Source of the DNA: Thioclava arctica
Lineage (GTDB): Bacteria > Pseudomonadota > Alphaproteobacteria > Rhodobacterales > Rhodobacteraceae
Direction of reading: 5' to 3'
NCBI RefSeq assembly: GCF_040892615.1
Contig: NZ_JBFRYC010000013.1
Span: 27,757-91,756, forward strand
DNA length: 64,000 bases
The notes beneath the pieces are model-generated. The model saw only the letters and a list, made by a program, of their open reading frames with translations. It searched no databases and was not told the DNA's origin. The first letter of the stretch is position 1, and the number at the start of each line of letters is the position of its first letter. Position numbers and translations under genes: made by a program. Below are positions 42,532 to 51,032 of this stretch, piece by piece.

Positions 42532-44406
42532 TCACAAGGGCCAAACGATCAACAGCAGCGGCAGACTCACGACGACCACCAAGACTTCGACCAGAACTCC
42601 CAACCGCCAGTAATCACCGAACCGGAAGCCACCAGGGCCAAGGATCAAGGTGTTGTTCTGATGTCCGATTGGCGTGAGAAAGGCGCAGGACGCGCCAATC
42701 GCGACGGCCATCAGGAAACTGTCCGGATTAACGTCAAGTGTCGCGGCAATGCCAAGAGCGATGGGGCACAGGATGGCTGCGGTGGCGGCGTTGTTCATCA
42801 CGTCCGACAGGAACATGGTGGTGATCAAGACCACTGCCAGGGCGGCAATGGGGCTGCCTTGCGCGATGGTCTCGACAAGAAACCGCGCCAGCAGATCGGC
42901 GGCCCCAGTCGTCTGCATCGCGCCCGCAACCGGGATCAACGCTGCCAACAGCACGATTATCGGCCAATCAATCGTCGTATAGATTTTCCGCAGCGGGACC
43001 GTGCGCAAGAGCATCGAGGCCAGAACCCCAAGGGCAAAGCCCACGGGTGCAGGCAGCAAGCCCAGAGTTACAATGCCGATCGCAACCAGCATGATCGCGC
43101 CGGCAATGATCGCCATACGTTTGTCGGGGATGCGCAGCTCGCGCTCCCCCAGTGGCACACAGCCCGTATCGTTGATGAATTCTGCCATCATCTCGGCTGG
43201 GCCCTGCATCAGCAGCAAATCACCGGATTTCAGCTTCAGCTTGCGAAGCCGCGCCTCAGGTTGGCGTCCTTCGCGCGAAACAGCAAGCAGATTGAGCCCA
43301 TAGCGCGTGCGCAACCGCAGATCGCTCGCGGAACGCCCGACGATGGTCGCGCCTGGCAGAATGGCGAGTTCTCGCAGCACGATGTCTTCGTCACGCTGAT
43401 CGCTCTCATCTGAATCCTCGACCTTGTCAGCCTTCCGGATGCTGGTTTCAGCTTTGGCGGTTTTCGATGTCTTTTCGGACGCGTCGTCTGCCGTTTCGTC
43501 TCTACTATCCGAGGCCGATTTCTGCGCCTCAAGCTTGATGCCAAAGACCGACAGCGCTTCGGCCAGTGCGTCGACATCAGCCTGAAGCACCAAAACATCA
43601 CCCGCGTGGATTTGGCGCGCACCATGCGGCGCGGTTATGCGCACCTCATTTCTGACCAGACCGATGATCTGTGCGCCACTTTCCTCGATCTCGGCCTCGA
43701 AGCCGCGCAAAGTCAGCCCAACAGCCTTTCCTTTCGCAGGCACGCGCACCTCGGTCAGATAGGTGCCCGTGTCAAAACTGGCGCCAGCGGCAGATTTGCG
43801 CGCAGGCACGAGGCGCCAACCGATGAGTGCGACGAATAGAACCCCCAAGGTTGCAACCGCGACACCCACGGGGGCAAAATCGAACATGGCGAATTGTCCC
43901 AGCCCTGCCTTTTCCCGGAAGCCCGAAACGATCAGGTTCGGCGGCGTGCCCACCAGCGTGGTCATGCCCCCCAGAATAGTGCCGAAGGCAAGCGGCATCA
44001 GGATCTGTCCGGGCGTCAGATCCAACCGGTCTGACAGTTGTACTGCGATTGGCATAAGAAGGGCCATCGCGCCGACGTTGTTCATGAAGCCCGACAGCGC
44101 AGCCCCCAGCCCGATCAGCGCTAGCAGGGTCGTGATCCGCCCGGCATCGCTCGGCAAGAGGCGGCGCGCCAGCCAATCCACGGCGCCGGTGGTGCGCAAG
44201 CCCTGACTGAGCACCAAGACACAGGCCACCGTAATCACCGCCGGATGGCCAAAGCCGGCGAAGGCTACTCCTGCCGGAACCAGCCCTACGATGACGCAGG
44301 CAAGAAGGGCAGCTAATGCGACTACGTCATGGCGAAACCGCCCCCACAGGAACAGCCCCATCATGGCGGCGAGAATTGCAAAGATCAGGAGCTGTGGGTT
44401 GGTCAA
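42532..44406 (-). CDS. SLC13/DASS-type permease with two RCK_C (TrkA-C) domains
   Basis: A 624-residue transporter. An N-terminal half with about six helices contains SGFMNNVGAMALLMPIA (the SNT-like ion/substrate motif) and VGTPPNLIVSG. Two TrkA-C regulatory domains follow (about residues 205-290 and 335-410), separated by a charged, low-complexity linker (KTSKTAKAETSIRKADKVED). The second half repeats the motif as LSDVMNNAATAAILCPIALG. Likely a sodium-coupled dicarboxylate, sulfate or other anion transporter. The linker is longer than I would expect. Confidence 0.87.
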   Translation of the reverse strand: MTNPQLLIFAILAAMMGLFLWGRFRHDVVALAALLACVIVGLVPAGVAFAGFGHPAVITVACVLVLSQGLRTTGAVDWLARRLLPSDAGRITTLLALIGLGAALSGFMNNVGAMALLMPIAVQLSDRLDLTPGQILMPLAFGTILGGMTTLVGTPPNLIVSGFREKAGLGQFAMFDFAPVGVAVATLGVLFVALIGWRLVPARKSAAGASFDTGTYLTEVRVPAKGKAVGLTLRGFEAEIEESGAQIIGLVRNEVRITAPHGARQIHAGDVLVLQADVDALAEALSVFGIKLEAQKSASDSRDETADDASEKTSKTAKAETSIRKADKVEDSDESDQRDEDIVLRELAILPGATIVGRSASDLRLRTRYGLNLLAVSREGRQPEARLRKLKLKSGDLLLMQGPAEMMAEFINDTGCVPLGERELRIPDKRMAIIAGAIMLVAIGIVTLGLLPAPVGFALGVLASMLLRTVPLRKIYTTIDWPIIVLLAALIPVAGAMQTTGAADLLARFLVETIAQGSPIAALAVVLITTMFLSDVMNNAATAAILCPIALGIAATLDVNPDSFLMAVAIGASCAFLTPIGHQNNTLILGPGGFRFGDYWRLGVLVEVLVVVVSLPLLLIVWPL

Positions 44407-44459
44407 GGAAACGGCTTTCGTACTAGGTCTTCGCTTAGGACAAGTTTCGCGACCGGGTG

Positions 44460-44473
44460 CTGATCCGCGTTAG
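44460..44473 (+). promoter_or_regulatory. Dyad CTGAT-N4-GTTAG between permease and SDR genes
   Basis: CTGATCCGCGTTAG, one of the repeated Crp/Fnr-type motifs, 99 bases before the SDR start and 54 before the divergent SLC13 gene. Confidence 0.45.
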
Positions 44474-44558
44474 CCCCAGAGAGCCGCTTTTAAGATCGAA
44501 TGGTGTCAGGCGACAAAGGCTCACTAGCTCAGTTCGCAGAAGCAAAAGGAATTCCCCT

Positions 44559-45338
44559 ATGACACTCAATGGAAAAGTAGCGCTTGTGACCGGTGCGGCG
44601 CAAGGGATCGGACGTGGCATTGCCTTGCGCCTTGCAAACGACGGCGCCGATATCGCAATTGTTGACATCAATACCGACAAGATGGCCGAAGTCGCTGCCG
44701 AGATTGAAGAGCTTGGCCGCAAGGCCACAACATTCAAGGCCGACGTCGGTAACCGTGCAGAAGTCTATGCTGCGGTCGAGCATACCGAAAAGACGCTCGG
44801 TGGGTTCGACATCATGGTCAACAACGCGGGTATCGCGCAAGTCGATCCGATCGCAGATGTCACCCCGGAGGACGTAGAGCTCATCCTGAAAATCAATATC
44901 CAGGGTGTTCTCTGGGGGATCCAGGCGGCCGCTGCGAAATTCAAGTCGCTGGGCCATAATGGTAAGATCCTCAATGCGTCTTCGATTGCCGGGCACGATG
45001 GATTTGAGATGCTGGGCGTCTATTCGGCGACGAAGTTCGCCGTGCGCGCGCTGACACAGGCCGCAGCCAAGGAATATGCTAGTGACGGCATCACCGTGAA
45101 TGCCTACTGTCCCGGCATCGTCGGGACAGACATGTGGGTCGAGATCGACAAGCGGTTTTCTGAATTGACCGATGCTCCCATCGGCGAGACCTACGACAAA
45201 TATGTGGGCGGAATAGCACTAGGGCGGGCACAGACCCCGGACGACGTTGCCGCACTGGTCTCATACCTCGCTGGACCGGATTCCGATTACATAACAGGGC
45301 AGGCGATCATCACCGACGGCGGGATCGTCTATCGCTGA
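44559..45338 (+). CDS. Short-chain dehydrogenase, acetoin reductase/2,3-butanediol dehydrogenase-like
   Basis: A 259-residue NAD-dependent SDR. Cofactor motif TGAAQGIGRGIA (residues 11-22), NNAG, catalytic Ser in NASSIAGHDG, and Tyr-x-x-x-Lys in YSATKFAV are all present. The C-terminus (GRAQTPDDVAALVSYLAGPD; ITGQAIITDGG) closely follows diacetyl/acetoin reductases (BudC type), so it may reduce diacetyl or acetoin to butanediol as a redox valve at low oxygen. AAAAGGA precedes the ATG. Substrate not certain. Confidence 0.85.
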   Translation: MTLNGKVALVTGAAQGIGRGIALRLANDGADIAIVDINTDKMAEVAAEIEELGRKATTFKADVGNRAEVYAAVEHTEKTLGGFDIMVNNAGIAQVDPIADVTPEDVELILKINIQGVLWGIQAAAAKFKSLGHNGKILNASSIAGHDGFEMLGVYSATKFAVRALTQAAAKEYASDGITVNAYCPGIVGTDMWVEIDKRFSELTDAPIGETYDKYVGGIALGRAQTPDDVAALVSYLAGPDSDYITGQAIITDGGIVYR

Positions 45339-45547
45339 CACCGAGGGCGCGAGGGGCGCCCCAATTGTTCCCCGCCTGGTGTTCGCGAGCTAACAAAAGG
45401 TTCCCAGTATGCCTCAAATGCGCCCTCGGGTGCTCGAACAAAGGTTCAAGAGGCAACTTGCTGACATTCCGGTCGTTGCAGCAGGCTCGTTCATCTGATG
45501 GTATCGGCCGTCTGCGGTTATTGGTGTGACGCCGAGTGATCGACCGT

Positions 45548-46249
45548 TCAGTCGAGTGACTGCTGGTCGCCAAGAAGCCTGTTTCTCGCCTCAGTAATCT
45601 GGGCCGTTAAGGCAGCTGAGCCGCCGCGGTCAGGATGAACGCGCTTGATAAGCTTATGATATGCCGCGCGGATATCCGCTTCGCTGGACCCGGCCTCAAG
45701 CCCTAATAACCGGTACGCTTCATCCCGGCTCTGCTGTCTCGAATGTGGCGATGCAGTCTCGCCGCGAGCCGAACTCTGTTCCATTTGATCGCGCCAATCT
45801 GGATGGGCGCTGTCAAGGAAGGTCTCGAAAAGCTTCACAGTCTCCTCATCATTCTGAACTTCGGCGTGAAATCGGAGCAGTTCCTGCAGCGCGAGCTCCG
45901 ACAGGGCTTGACCTTGGAAGATCCCAGTTAAGATCTCCCCGTCGATACTCCCAGTTTCATGGTCGAGGGTCATTTCCAGATGCGCGGAGCGCACTTGGGA
46001 TGTTCGCGTCGTCGATCTCCTCGCCGTTGCCGCATTTCTTGACAGCAGCAGAACAGTTCCCAGGATTAACAGAGGAATTGCAAGTGCGACCAAACGAATG
46101 AAAATCAGCCAAATACCGACCGTGATCAGCAAAACACCAAGTGAATTATGGGTGATCGCAGGAAAAATAGAGCGCAGCACGCTGCGCACAATCCAAAGAG
46201 AAATTGCAAAACCAACAGCACCTGCGACGAATGTCAGTAACGGCTGCAT
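45548..46249 (-). CDS. Membrane-anchored J-domain protein
   Basis: A 233-residue protein with two N-terminal membrane helices (about residues 5-25 and 38-68), a middle helical region resembling the TerB-like part of DjlA (DGEILTGIFQGQALSELAL) and a C-terminal J domain (about 175-230) with YRLLGLEAGSSEADIRAAYH and the essential HPD in RVHPDRGG. It would recruit a DnaK/Hsp70 to the inner membrane. The ATG overlaps the stop of the upstream VWA gene, so they are coupled. Confidence 0.85.
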   Translation of the reverse strand: MQPLLTFVAGAVGFAISLWIVRSVLRSIFPAITHNSLGVLLITVGIWLIFIRLVALAIPLLILGTVLLLSRNAATARRSTTRTSQVRSAHLEMTLDHETGSIDGEILTGIFQGQALSELALQELLRFHAEVQNDEETVKLFETFLDSAHPDWRDQMEQSSARGETASPHSRQQSRDEAYRLLGLEAGSSEADIRAAYHKLIKRVHPDRGGSAALTAQITEARNRLLGDQQSLD

Positions 46250-46968
46250 CAGCGCATATCAGCAAGAAGCCGCTTCGCCGTTGCGCTGCCGTCCGCTTCC
46301 AGTGCCTTTCGACCGCCCGCCGCATATGTGGCCACGGCTGCGAGCAACGCCTTCAGGTCCTTAGCCGAGTACCTGTCAAAAGGTAAATAGGCACCGCCGG
46401 TTAGCCGCGCGATCTCGCGAAATGCAATTTTGGCATGTGCGTCCCGACCATCGTGAAAGACAAATGCTTTGACACCGCGTAGGCCTAGTTCTCCGGCGAT
46501 TCCGCACAATTCATCCATGTTTTCTTCCATTGAATCGCCCACATAGACCAAAGCCGCCAAAGGTTGTTTTTCGGCTTCCTGCTTGGCATGCGAAAGAACC
46601 TTTGCGATCTGCGTCAGACCGCCGCGGCAATCGATTCTTTCCATCAGACCGCGCAGGCCTTCGGCGTTGTTGACCCAGCGAGAAGCCTTGGATTCCCTGT
46701 GACCGCGAAAATAGACAAGCTGTACCGATAGATTTCCAACCGACGCAGCAGCCGAGAACATTTCGCCTTGAAGGGCGCAGGCGATGTCCCACGTCGCTTG
46801 GCGACTCATAGTTGCATCAAGGGCAAATATCATCCGTCCCCGCGCTGCCTCATGAGCCGGCGCAAGCTGTTTTGCCTGTTTCAGAAAAGCATCGATTTCG
46901 AACCCGCTTGACTTCGAGTGGGCCGCGAGGCTCATTTCGCCTTGTCGTGAAAGTTTGGTCTTTTTCAT
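46249..46968 (-). CDS. VWA-domain protein
   Basis: A 239-residue cytosolic protein with a von Willebrand A fold: MIFALDATMSRQATWD supplies a MIDAS-like DxTxS, followed by YFRGHRESKASRWV, the downstream Thr in GGLTQI and ALVYVGDSMEENMDEL. It lacks membrane segments. It is coupled to the membrane J-domain gene by a one-base overlap, suggesting a protein-complex or chaperone function. ATG 46974 is an alternative start. Confidence 0.8.
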   Translation of the reverse strand: MKKTKLSRQGEMSLAAHSKSSGFEIDAFLKQAKQLAPAHEAARGRMIFALDATMSRQATWDIACALQGEMFSAAASVGNLSVQLVYFRGHRESKASRWVNNAEGLRGLMERIDCRGGLTQIAKVLSHAKQEAEKQPLAALVYVGDSMEENMDELCGIAGELGLRGVKAFVFHDGRDAHAKIAFREIARLTGGAYLPFDRYSAKDLKALLAAVATYAAGGRKALEADGSATAKRLLADMR

Positions 46969-47168
46969 GGCCATATTTTACCGTCATTGCGCGAGACTGG
47001 CGTAGCATGAGTATTCCAAGGCATGTGGCATGCCCGCGTTCGGGGATGTCCTAAGCGCGGCGCAAATCGTCAACATGCCAGACTTGGTCAAGCTCTTCAG
47101 ACTTGAAAACGTCAGCGGATTTGCAAGAATACTGCAAGTCGTATTCACCACATCTTACGGCTTCTCAG

Positions 47169-47369
47169 TCACTCCGACCGCCCTTCTTTTTCGTCGGATT
47201 TGTTGACACGGGTTTTGCCGGCAGGGCGTTCGTTGGCCCGCTTCAGTTCATCCTGCGTGCCGATGTCACGCGGCAAACGTCCACCTGAACGACCTGCCTG
47301 AGATATGGTGCCTTTGGCGCCAAGGCCATGGTCGGAAGTGTCGGTTTTTGGGGTTTTATCGTGGGTCAT
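47169..47369 (-). CDS. Small hydrophilic protein of unknown function
   Basis: A 66-residue, very charged protein without hydrophobic core (MTHDKTPKTDTSDHGLGAKG; RSGGRLPRDIGTQDELKRAN). AGAGGTAA precedes the ATG. It looks intrinsically disordered. I have seen similar GRSGGxLxRDIxTxDELKRA proteins in alphaproteobacteria without function. It follows the AspT-type gene by 76 bases on the same strand. Confidence 0.7.
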   Translation of the reverse strand: MTHDKTPKTDTSDHGLGAKGTISQAGRSGGRLPRDIGTQDELKRANERPAGKTRVNKSDEKEGRSE

Positions 47370-47445
47370 TGCATTACCTCTGTTTTCTCAAGTTACGGAA
47401 TGAAACACCCGCGCCCCCGTTTGGTGAGGGCGACGGACTGGGTCG

Positions 47446-49341
47446 TCAGGACAGGATCATCGAGAAATACCCCCCGATCAGAGCCAGAACCGTCGTGAAC
47501 GCATAGCTTACCGGATAGGGCACGGCTGCGACGGAACTGTGGGACTCTTCCATGATCGCATTCAGACTTGGTGTGCTGTTGCGCCCACCCGTCGCGGCCC
47601 CGTCCGATATGATCGCGTTTAGACCAAAGACCTTTATCCCGATCCAGAAGGCGACGAGTGGCGGGATGAGCGCCCCTGCAATACCGATCAGCGCAAGCCA
47701 AAGGATCGTGTCGCCGCCGAGGGCCGAAATCACCTTGGGGCCGACGTTGGCGGACAGAACGGCGACAAAGGCATTCAAGCCGAAATCTTGTAGAAAGCTG
47801 CGCGCACCTTCGTGCACGGGGCCACCGAAATTGGGGTTACGGCTTCGCAGATAACTCACACCCACGCCCGCCATGATCACCCCGGCTGACGTCCCGAAGG
47901 CAAAGGGGATGCCCGAAATCGTGACCGTGATGACCCCCACCAGATAGCCCACCAACATGGCGAGCGCTAGGTAGAGAACCTCGGTCTTCATGGTGAACAG
48001 AACAGCAATTCCGCCCAATTTTTTCGCCGCCTGTTGAATGGCGACATTCGGCCCGTTCAGGCGCAAAACATCGCCGAAATGAATGTCGGTTTTGGGTCCG
48101 AGCGGCAACTCGTTGCCAGCACGAAACACCGCCTGCACGGTGACGCCGCCAGACAACTGCGCCCCAAGTTCCGCAAGACTTTTGCCCGAGATCTTGTGCG
48201 CCCCCACATGAACATCGGCAACCTCGATGGGCACGTTGCGCGCCAGCGGATCGTCGGATTCGGGGCCGATGAGCTTGATTTCCTTGCCCATCAGGTCCTC
48301 TACATCGGCGCGCACCGTGACGAGGTCGTTTGCCTGCAAGGTGGGGTCGTCGGTCATGTCCAGAATCTTGCCGCCCCGCACGACGCGCAGGATCGGTACT
48401 GCGGGAAAGTCGTCGGCCAATTGTGAGAGGGTTCGCCCGATAAAGTCTTTCTGGATGACGACAAAGGCGCGAACGCCGACGGAGGTCATGCCCATGGTCA
48501 AGGCGCCGGGCGCACCGGGCACCGGATCGGTTGCCCCGCCGCTGAAATCTTCTTCGGCCCGTTTTGCCTCGGCGACGGCATCATAGCCGAAAATGCGCGG
48601 AAGATAGCGGATCAGCAGAATGGTCAGCACGGTCGACAGGACATAGCTGATCGCATAGGCGGCTGCCATGTTGGCGCCGACCTGCTCGACGGAGGTGCCA
48701 TCGGGCGGGACATAGGCGCCGTTGGCCAGTGCATCCTGACCGACGCCCAAAATCGCCGTGATCGTATAGCTGCCCGAGATCAGGCCCGTCGCATAGCCCG
48801 GTGCAAGGCCAATCAGATTTGCCCCGAAATAGCAGATGACCCAGTTCAGGCTCCAGACAACAAAACCGATTACGAGAAACGCCAGACCGCCTTTTCGCAA
48901 CCCCGAAAAGAACTGCGGCCCGACCTTGAGCCCCAGTGCATACATGAACAAAAGCAGCATGAAGGACGACAAGATGCCCGGGATCGAATAGGTGATGCCA
49001 TAGGCGGCCTCAGCGATCATCGAAAGCAAAACCCCGACCAGCAGCGTGCCAGCCGTAGAGCCCAGAGAGATGGTCTTGAAGCTGAATTTTCCGATCAGCG
49101 TTCCCAGCGCAAGCGAGAGCAGGATGAAGGCAATCGGCTGGTTGTTCAGCAACTGGAAAAAGCCGTGTACACCTGCCTCGGTTACCGGCTGAATTGTATC
49201 GAACACCTGCCCGACAACACCGCCTGACGAGGGGGCGGTGTTTTGGGCCGCTGCTGCACCGGCCGAAAAGAGCAGCGCCAGGCCCGAGCCACAGACGACC
49301 GGTTTCAGGATCGTCCTGCGATCACACTCTGCCTCAATCAT
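47446..49341 (-). CDS. Aspartate:alanine exchanger (AspT/AAEx) family transporter
   Basis: A 631-residue membrane exchanger. An N-terminal signal-like helix is followed by two five-to-six-helix halves flanking two TrkA-C domains (DFIGRTLSQLADDFPAVPIL; HKISGKSLAELGAQLSGG). The repeated GxxSGSYTITAILGVGQDAL and GAATGGRNSTPSLNAIMEE motifs are AAEx hallmarks. The start ATG 49341 lies eight bases inside the glutamate decarboxylase gene, so the two are translated together. A glutamate/GABA exchange is therefore plausible, in place of the usual GadC. Confidence 0.85.
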   Translation of the reverse strand: MIEAECDRRTILKPVVCGSGLALLFSAGAAAAQNTAPSSGGVVGQVFDTIQPVTEAGVHGFFQLLNNQPIAFILLSLALGTLIGKFSFKTISLGSTAGTLLVGVLLSMIAEAAYGITYSIPGILSSFMLLLFMYALGLKVGPQFFSGLRKGGLAFLVIGFVVWSLNWVICYFGANLIGLAPGYATGLISGSYTITAILGVGQDALANGAYVPPDGTSVEQVGANMAAAYAISYVLSTVLTILLIRYLPRIFGYDAVAEAKRAEEDFSGGATDPVPGAPGALTMGMTSVGVRAFVVIQKDFIGRTLSQLADDFPAVPILRVVRGGKILDMTDDPTLQANDLVTVRADVEDLMGKEIKLIGPESDDPLARNVPIEVADVHVGAHKISGKSLAELGAQLSGGVTVQAVFRAGNELPLGPKTDIHFGDVLRLNGPNVAIQQAAKKLGGIAVLFTMKTEVLYLALAMLVGYLVGVITVTISGIPFAFGTSAGVIMAGVGVSYLRSRNPNFGGPVHEGARSFLQDFGLNAFVAVLSANVGPKVISALGGDTILWLALIGIAGALIPPLVAFWIGIKVFGLNAIISDGAATGGRNSTPSLNAIMEESHSSVAAVPYPVSYAFTTVLALIGGYFSMILS

Positions 49342-50716
49342 GATGAAACCCCGGCTTCGCGGTGGAGTTCGGGACCGGGTTGTTGACGAGGTCCTCGACC
49401 GCACGCTTGATGTCGTCGAGCAGAAGTTGCGCCATGTCCTGGCTGACCCCGTGCCGGATCAGGATGCGTTGAACGACGGTCTCCTTGCGATTCGATGGAA
49501 GCGGATAGGACGCAATCTGCCATCCCCGCATCCGCACCCGGTCCGACAGATCATAAAGGGTGAAGCCTTGCCCCTCGTCTTTCAACCTGTAGGCAACGGC
49601 AGGAAGACCGCCGTGGCCGTCATAGACCATCTCGAAACATCCCATTTCTGCCAGCTTTTCAGCCAACCATTGGGCCGTGTCCGAGCAGACCTGCTGAACA
49701 GCCGTGTATCCATCCATTCCAAGGCGCAGGAAGTCGTAATACTGCGCGATGATCTGGCCACCGGGGCGCGAGAAGTTCAGCGCGAAGGTCGGCATGTTGC
49801 CGCCAAGGTAGTCGACATAGAAGATCAACTCTTCTGGCAGATCTTCCTGCGCCGCCCAGATCACCCAACCGACACCCAATGGCGCTAGGCCGTATTTGTG
49901 GCCGGAAGCATTGATCGACCGGACCCGATCCAGCTTGAAATCCCAGACAATGTCTTTCTGAATGAACGGCGCGATGAAGCCGCCTGAGGCGGCATCGACG
50001 TGAATCGGAATATCAAGTCCGAGGTCGCGCTGCATCGCATCGAGTTCCGCCGCCAGAGCCTCGACCGGCTCATAGACACCGGTGAAGGTGACCCCCAGCG
50101 TGGCCACAACGCCAATGGTGTTCTCGTCGCAGAATTTGCGCAGGTCTTCGGGCTTCAGGCCAAGGGCGTCACCCTCCAGCGGTACCTCGCGGATCTCGAC
50201 ATCGAAGTAACGCGCGAATTTCTTCCAGCAGATTTGCACGGGGCCGGTCACGATATTGGGCTTGCTCGCGTCCTTGCCCTCCGCCTCCCGGCGCTTGCGC
50301 CACTTCCACTTGAAGGCCAGTCCGCCGAGCATTGCAGCCTCGCTGGATCCGGTCGTCGAGCAGCCTATTGTCTGCCGCGACTTCTCGGCATGCCAGAGGT
50401 CGGCAAGGATATGGACGCAGCGCTTCTCTATTTCGGCGGTTTGCGGATATTCATCCTTGTCGATCATGTTCTTGTCGATAGCGTCCGCCATCAACTCCTT
50501 GACCTCATCCTCAACCCAGGTTGTGCAAAAGGTCGCCAGATTCTGGCGCGCATTCCCGTCGAGCAGAAGTTCGTCTCGGATAAGGGCATAGGCGGCACGC
50601 GGTTCGGTTCGACCTTCCGGCATGCGAAACTTGGGCAGGATGCTTTGCGACGCCTCGGTTGCGTAAATGTCCAGAAGGCTGGAGTCGTCGGCTAGATCAA
50701 CGCGATGAATGGGCAT
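49334..50716 (-). CDS. gadB: Glutamate decarboxylase
   Basis: PLP-dependent alpha-decarboxylase of 460 residues, converting glutamate to GABA with consumption of a proton. Lys274 in NASGHKYGL is the PLP Schiff-base lysine and Asp241 in HVDAASGGF the pyridine-nitrogen ligand. TTGSSEAAMLGG binds the phosphate. Length and motifs fit GadA/GadB of acid resistance. The C-terminus ends PGFHHD; the terminal His pair is reminiscent of the C-terminal switch of E. coli GadB. Overlaps the downstream AspT-type transporter. Confidence 0.95.
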   Translation of the reverse strand: MPIHRVDLADDSSLLDIYATEASQSILPKFRMPEGRTEPRAAYALIRDELLLDGNARQNLATFCTTWVEDEVKELMADAIDKNMIDKDEYPQTAEIEKRCVHILADLWHAEKSRQTIGCSTTGSSEAAMLGGLAFKWKWRKRREAEGKDASKPNIVTGPVQICWKKFARYFDVEIREVPLEGDALGLKPEDLRKFCDENTIGVVATLGVTFTGVYEPVEALAAELDAMQRDLGLDIPIHVDAASGGFIAPFIQKDIVWDFKLDRVRSINASGHKYGLAPLGVGWVIWAAQEDLPEELIFYVDYLGGNMPTFALNFSRPGGQIIAQYYDFLRLGMDGYTAVQQVCSDTAQWLAEKLAEMGCFEMVYDGHGGLPAVAYRLKDEGQGFTLYDLSDRVRMRGWQIASYPLPSNRKETVVQRILIRHGVSQDMAQLLLDDIKRAVEDLVNNPVPNSTAKPGFHHD

Positions 50717-51032
50717 TGATTGTCTCCTTTGAAGGTCAATTCATTTCCAGCGGAGAAAGCGCCGCCTCGATCATATTTCCGAATGCAAACTGCAACCCGA
50801 TGCCTGGACATCATGCCTTTAGGCAATCTGGTGCTCTTGCGTGAAGCCTACGCGGCAGGTCTTGCTGCATACCAACGTTGACAAAGGGCCTTTGCGGCGC
50901 ACCGGTCGCGTCGAACACCCAGATTACCTACGACAAGATGCGCGATCCGGTGCTGATCGAGATTAGCCCTGGTGCTGATGAGCTGGGGACCCAAGCAGAA
51001 AAAAAGGTCCTGACCCAATGCTCCCCGCCGCT
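50717..51032. other. Region upstream of gadB with a coding-like stretch
   Basis: About 316 bases. The gadB ribosome site (AGGAGAC) is adjacent. On the plus strand 50,905-51,020 reads ASNTQITYDKMRDPVLIEIS then PGADELGTQAEKKVL, which looks like protein but has only a TTG start and no ribosome site. I saw no cluster dyad here. Confidence 0.3.
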
